Positions 23,484 through 23,600 of a stretch of DNA of 23,600 nt are shown here, piece after piece. The stretch comes from Bacteroidia bacterium (lineage in GTDB: Bacteria > Bacteroidota > Bacteroidia > Bacteroidales > Azobacteroidaceae). The notes below the pieces were generated by a model that saw only the letters and a list, made by a program, of their open reading frames with translations, had not been told where the DNA came from and ran no database searches. The translations under genes were made by a program, and so were the position numbers. How positions within the stretch are numbered: position 1 is the stretch's first letter; every line of letters starts with the position of its first letter. Where the stretch lies: NCBI GenBank assembly GCA_025996895.1, contig BNTW01000045.1, positions 1 through 23,600 on the forward strand, read 5' to 3'.

Positions 23484-23600
23484 ATGGATAATCAAAACGA
23501 AATGATCTTGTACAATCCAAACGACAGTGTTCAATTGGAAGTTCGAGTAGAAAATGAGATAGTGTGGCTTTCGCTAAATCAAATAGCTTCGCTTTTTGAT
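23484..23600 (+). CDS. RhuM-family protein, N-terminal fragment
   Basis: Only 39 codons are visible before the window ends. The sequence (ENEIVWLSLNQIASLFD at 23-39, preceded by EMILYNPNDSVQLEVRV) matches the start of RhuM-family proteins. Those are widely distributed accessory proteins, first noted in a Salmonella pathogenicity island, with an N-terminal helix-turn-helix-like region. Function is not established; many are found in mobile or defence-associated regions. The ATG at 23484 is well placed behind a strong promoter and is divergent from rlmD. Whether the gene is intact cannot be seen. Confidence 0.8.
   Translation, partial: MDNQNEMILYNPNDSVQLEVRVENEIVWLSLNQIASLFD

Noticed and set aside
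1..23600. CRISPR arrays, tRNA, rRNA and insertion sequences
   Set aside because: I found no regularly spaced direct repeats, cloverleaf-like sequences, rRNA segments or transposase genes. The only repetition is the protein-level YD and FG-GAP units.

Overview
The window looks like chromosomal DNA of a Bacteroidota member, probably of the order Bacteroidales, that carries a type IX secretion system (T9SS). The evidence is the set of genes: dapB-lepB-wbqC in a row, a DUF4270 lipoprotein beside a short starch-synthase-like protein and panC, T9SS C-terminal sorting domains, and -7 promoter boxes of the TAnnTTTG type. I cannot name a genus from this.

Layout. Positions 1-5677 (minus strand) hold a three-gene surface or secretion operon: a phage-tail-fibre-like secreted protein, a 140-residue T9SS-sorted protein with one YD-type motif, and a very large SpvB/FG-GAP/RHS protein that is still open at the left edge of the window (at least 1433 residues). 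Positions 5899-11407 (plus strand) hold mazG, a secreted GH44 glycosidase with a T9SS tail, and the run dapB-lepB-wbqC. Positions 11373-13614 (minus) hold a DUF4270 lipoprotein and a starch-synthase N-domain protein, which is divergent from panC (13720-14610, plus). Positions 14833-17487 (minus) encode an AsmA-like protein. Positions 17767-19958 (minus) hold purD followed by a polytopic membrane protein and a terminator-like hairpin. purD is divergent from dnaN and a DEDDh exonuclease (20067-21971, plus). rlmD (21954-23360, minus) is convergent with that exonuclease. The right edge contains the first 39 codons of a RhuM-family gene.

How the genes relate. From 5899 to 23360 most of the content is housekeeping: nucleotide-pool cleaning, lysine/peptidoglycan precursor synthesis, signal peptide cleavage, pantothenate and purine synthesis, replication and rRNA methylation. 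The accessory material is the RHS operon at the left, the GH44 enzyme and the RhuM gene at the right edge. The GH44 enzyme and the small protein of the RHS operon both carry T9SS tails, which ties them to the same export route. LepB in this window would be expected to remove the N-terminal signal peptides of the non-lipoprotein exports.

Most interesting points: the RHS operon with its small YD/T9SS partner and fibre-like first gene, whose variable C-terminus lies outside the window; a 9-bp perfect inverted repeat lying exactly between the GH44 promoter box and its start codon; and a starch-synthase-like protein that lacks both the usual nucleotide-sugar-binding KxGG motif and the whole C-terminal lobe.
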